Origin: Diphasiastrum complanatum
Lineage: Eukaryota > Streptophyta > Lycopodiopsida > Lycopodiales > Lycopodiaceae
Assembly (NCBI GenBank): GCA_029204225.1
Contig: CM055096.1
Span: 1,185,001-1,249,000 of the forward strand
Direction: 5' to 3'
Length of the DNA: 64,000 nt
Shown: positions 63,639-64,000 of the stretch, in pieces
Numbering within the stretch: position 1 is the stretch's first letter
Layout: every line of letters begins with the position of its first letter
Made by a program: the position numbers and the translations under genes
Notes under the pieces: model-generated
The model's input: the letters and a program-made list of their open reading frames with translations, nothing else
What the model was told of the DNA's origin: nothing
The model's database searches: none

Positions 63639-64000
63639 ATGACTTCTGATTTTCGGTCTCTATCCCCTTTAGATTATCTTTTTGTTTTTAATAGTGATAT
63701 ACCATCTGAACATATGTTCAACAAATGGCTCACACGTCTTCAGTATTACTTCGATACTTCTCAGCCAACTTGTCCAAGTCCTAATAAGATTCTTGATGCA
63801 ATTTTTCTCTTAAAGGGTTCCGCTAGGTCGAAGTGGTTTGACTATGTCCATTCTCATCCGCCTATCTCTGAGTGGCATGACTTTCTACCAGTACTTTGCC
63901 TTCTTATATTTTTCGATGATAATTCTGTAATTGTTCCTCCTGTCGCTCTTACGAGTGGTATTATAGGTCTTGAGAGTTCTACTCCTTCTGAATCCTCTCG
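63639..64000 (+). CDS. Third gag-like ORF of the RT-less type (cut by window end)
   Basis: 120 open codons from ATG to the window edge, no stop: MTSDFRSLSPLDYLFVFNSD, MFNKWLTRLQYYFDTS, ILDAIFLLKGSARSKWFDYV, HPPISEWHDFLPVLCLL. The order of W..L..YF, L.G.A..W and HP.I..W..FL matches the gag at 57315. Downstream DNA would show whether the anonymous region follows here too. Confidence 0.6.
   Translation, partial: MTSDFRSLSPLDYLFVFNSDIPSEHMFNKWLTRLQYYFDTSQPTCPSPNKILDAIFLLKGSARSKWFDYVHSHPPISEWHDFLPVLCLLIFFDDNSVIVPPVALTSGIIGLESSTPSESS

Noticed and set aside
50642-64000. A further upstream DLD exon
   Set aside because: I looked for the expected conserved codons before the FAD-binding glycine motif with a splice donor after G and found none; it must lie beyond the window.

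Overview
This window is plant nuclear DNA. All of it appears to lie inside one host gene on the minus strand. Seven short exons (304-413, 31926-32034, 32642-32716, 32863-32959, 33865-33926, 38309-38345, 50581-50641) have GT/AG borders, keep phase from exon to exon, and together encode an unbroken ~184-residue stretch that reads as the FAD-binding and FAD-linked-oxidase part of a D-lactate dehydrogenase (cytochrome), plant DLD. Earlier exons lie beyond 64000 and later ones before 1. One intron is 31.5 kb, another 12.2 kb, and the upstream one exceeds 13 kb. Giant, retrotransposon-filled introns suggest a gymnosperm or a seed-free vascular plant such as a fern; the species cannot be told from the sequence.

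Layout. 504-14249 and 19771-20942: head-to-tail LINEs on the minus strand (sense to the gene), interrupted by a young Ty3/Gypsy chromovirus with target-site duplication (TSD) at 2381-8560, a fold-back (MITE-like) element at 10365-10740, and a Copia element (14517-about 19770) with a rearranged 3' end. 20943-22208: a gypsy/copia/gypsy chimera. 22209-31715: head-to-tail LINEs on the plus strand (antisense to the gene). 31716-38345: five DLD exons and mostly unique intron. 39340-43900: wrecks of two gypsy elements. 44533-50174: a complete LTR element, TSD included, that lacks reverse transcriptase and the integrase catalytic core and carries an unrecognised ORF in their place. 51343-56605: an LTR, an EN-less LINE and the 5' part of another LINE joined to it by a (CT)n tract. 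57141-64000: a second and probably a third relative of the RT-less element around an unrecognised minus-strand LTR element.

Most interesting system. Eleven LINE 3' ends (several divergent types, both strands) end the same way: a small hairpin whose stem covaries (ATGCC/GGCAT, GTACC/GGTAC or TACC/GGTA, GTGCC/GGCAC), then GACATTAATAAAG or a near variant, then usually a (CT)n tract. In most cases the next LINE, full-length or 5'-truncated, starts directly at the end of that tract in the same orientation. This suggests LINEs that recognise a conserved 3' stem-loop, end in (CT)n rather than poly(A), and either insert into (CT)n tails of earlier copies or arise by template jumping.

Expression. Only DLD looks like a functional host gene. 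Most mobile-element frames are broken. Intact frames are an ORF1 at 722-1687, the gag-PR-RT frame of the young gypsy, and the anonymous ORF of the RT-less element. Sense LINEs place AATAAA signals in the 31.5-kb intron, and oppositely oriented LINE copies in the same intron could pair in the primary transcript.
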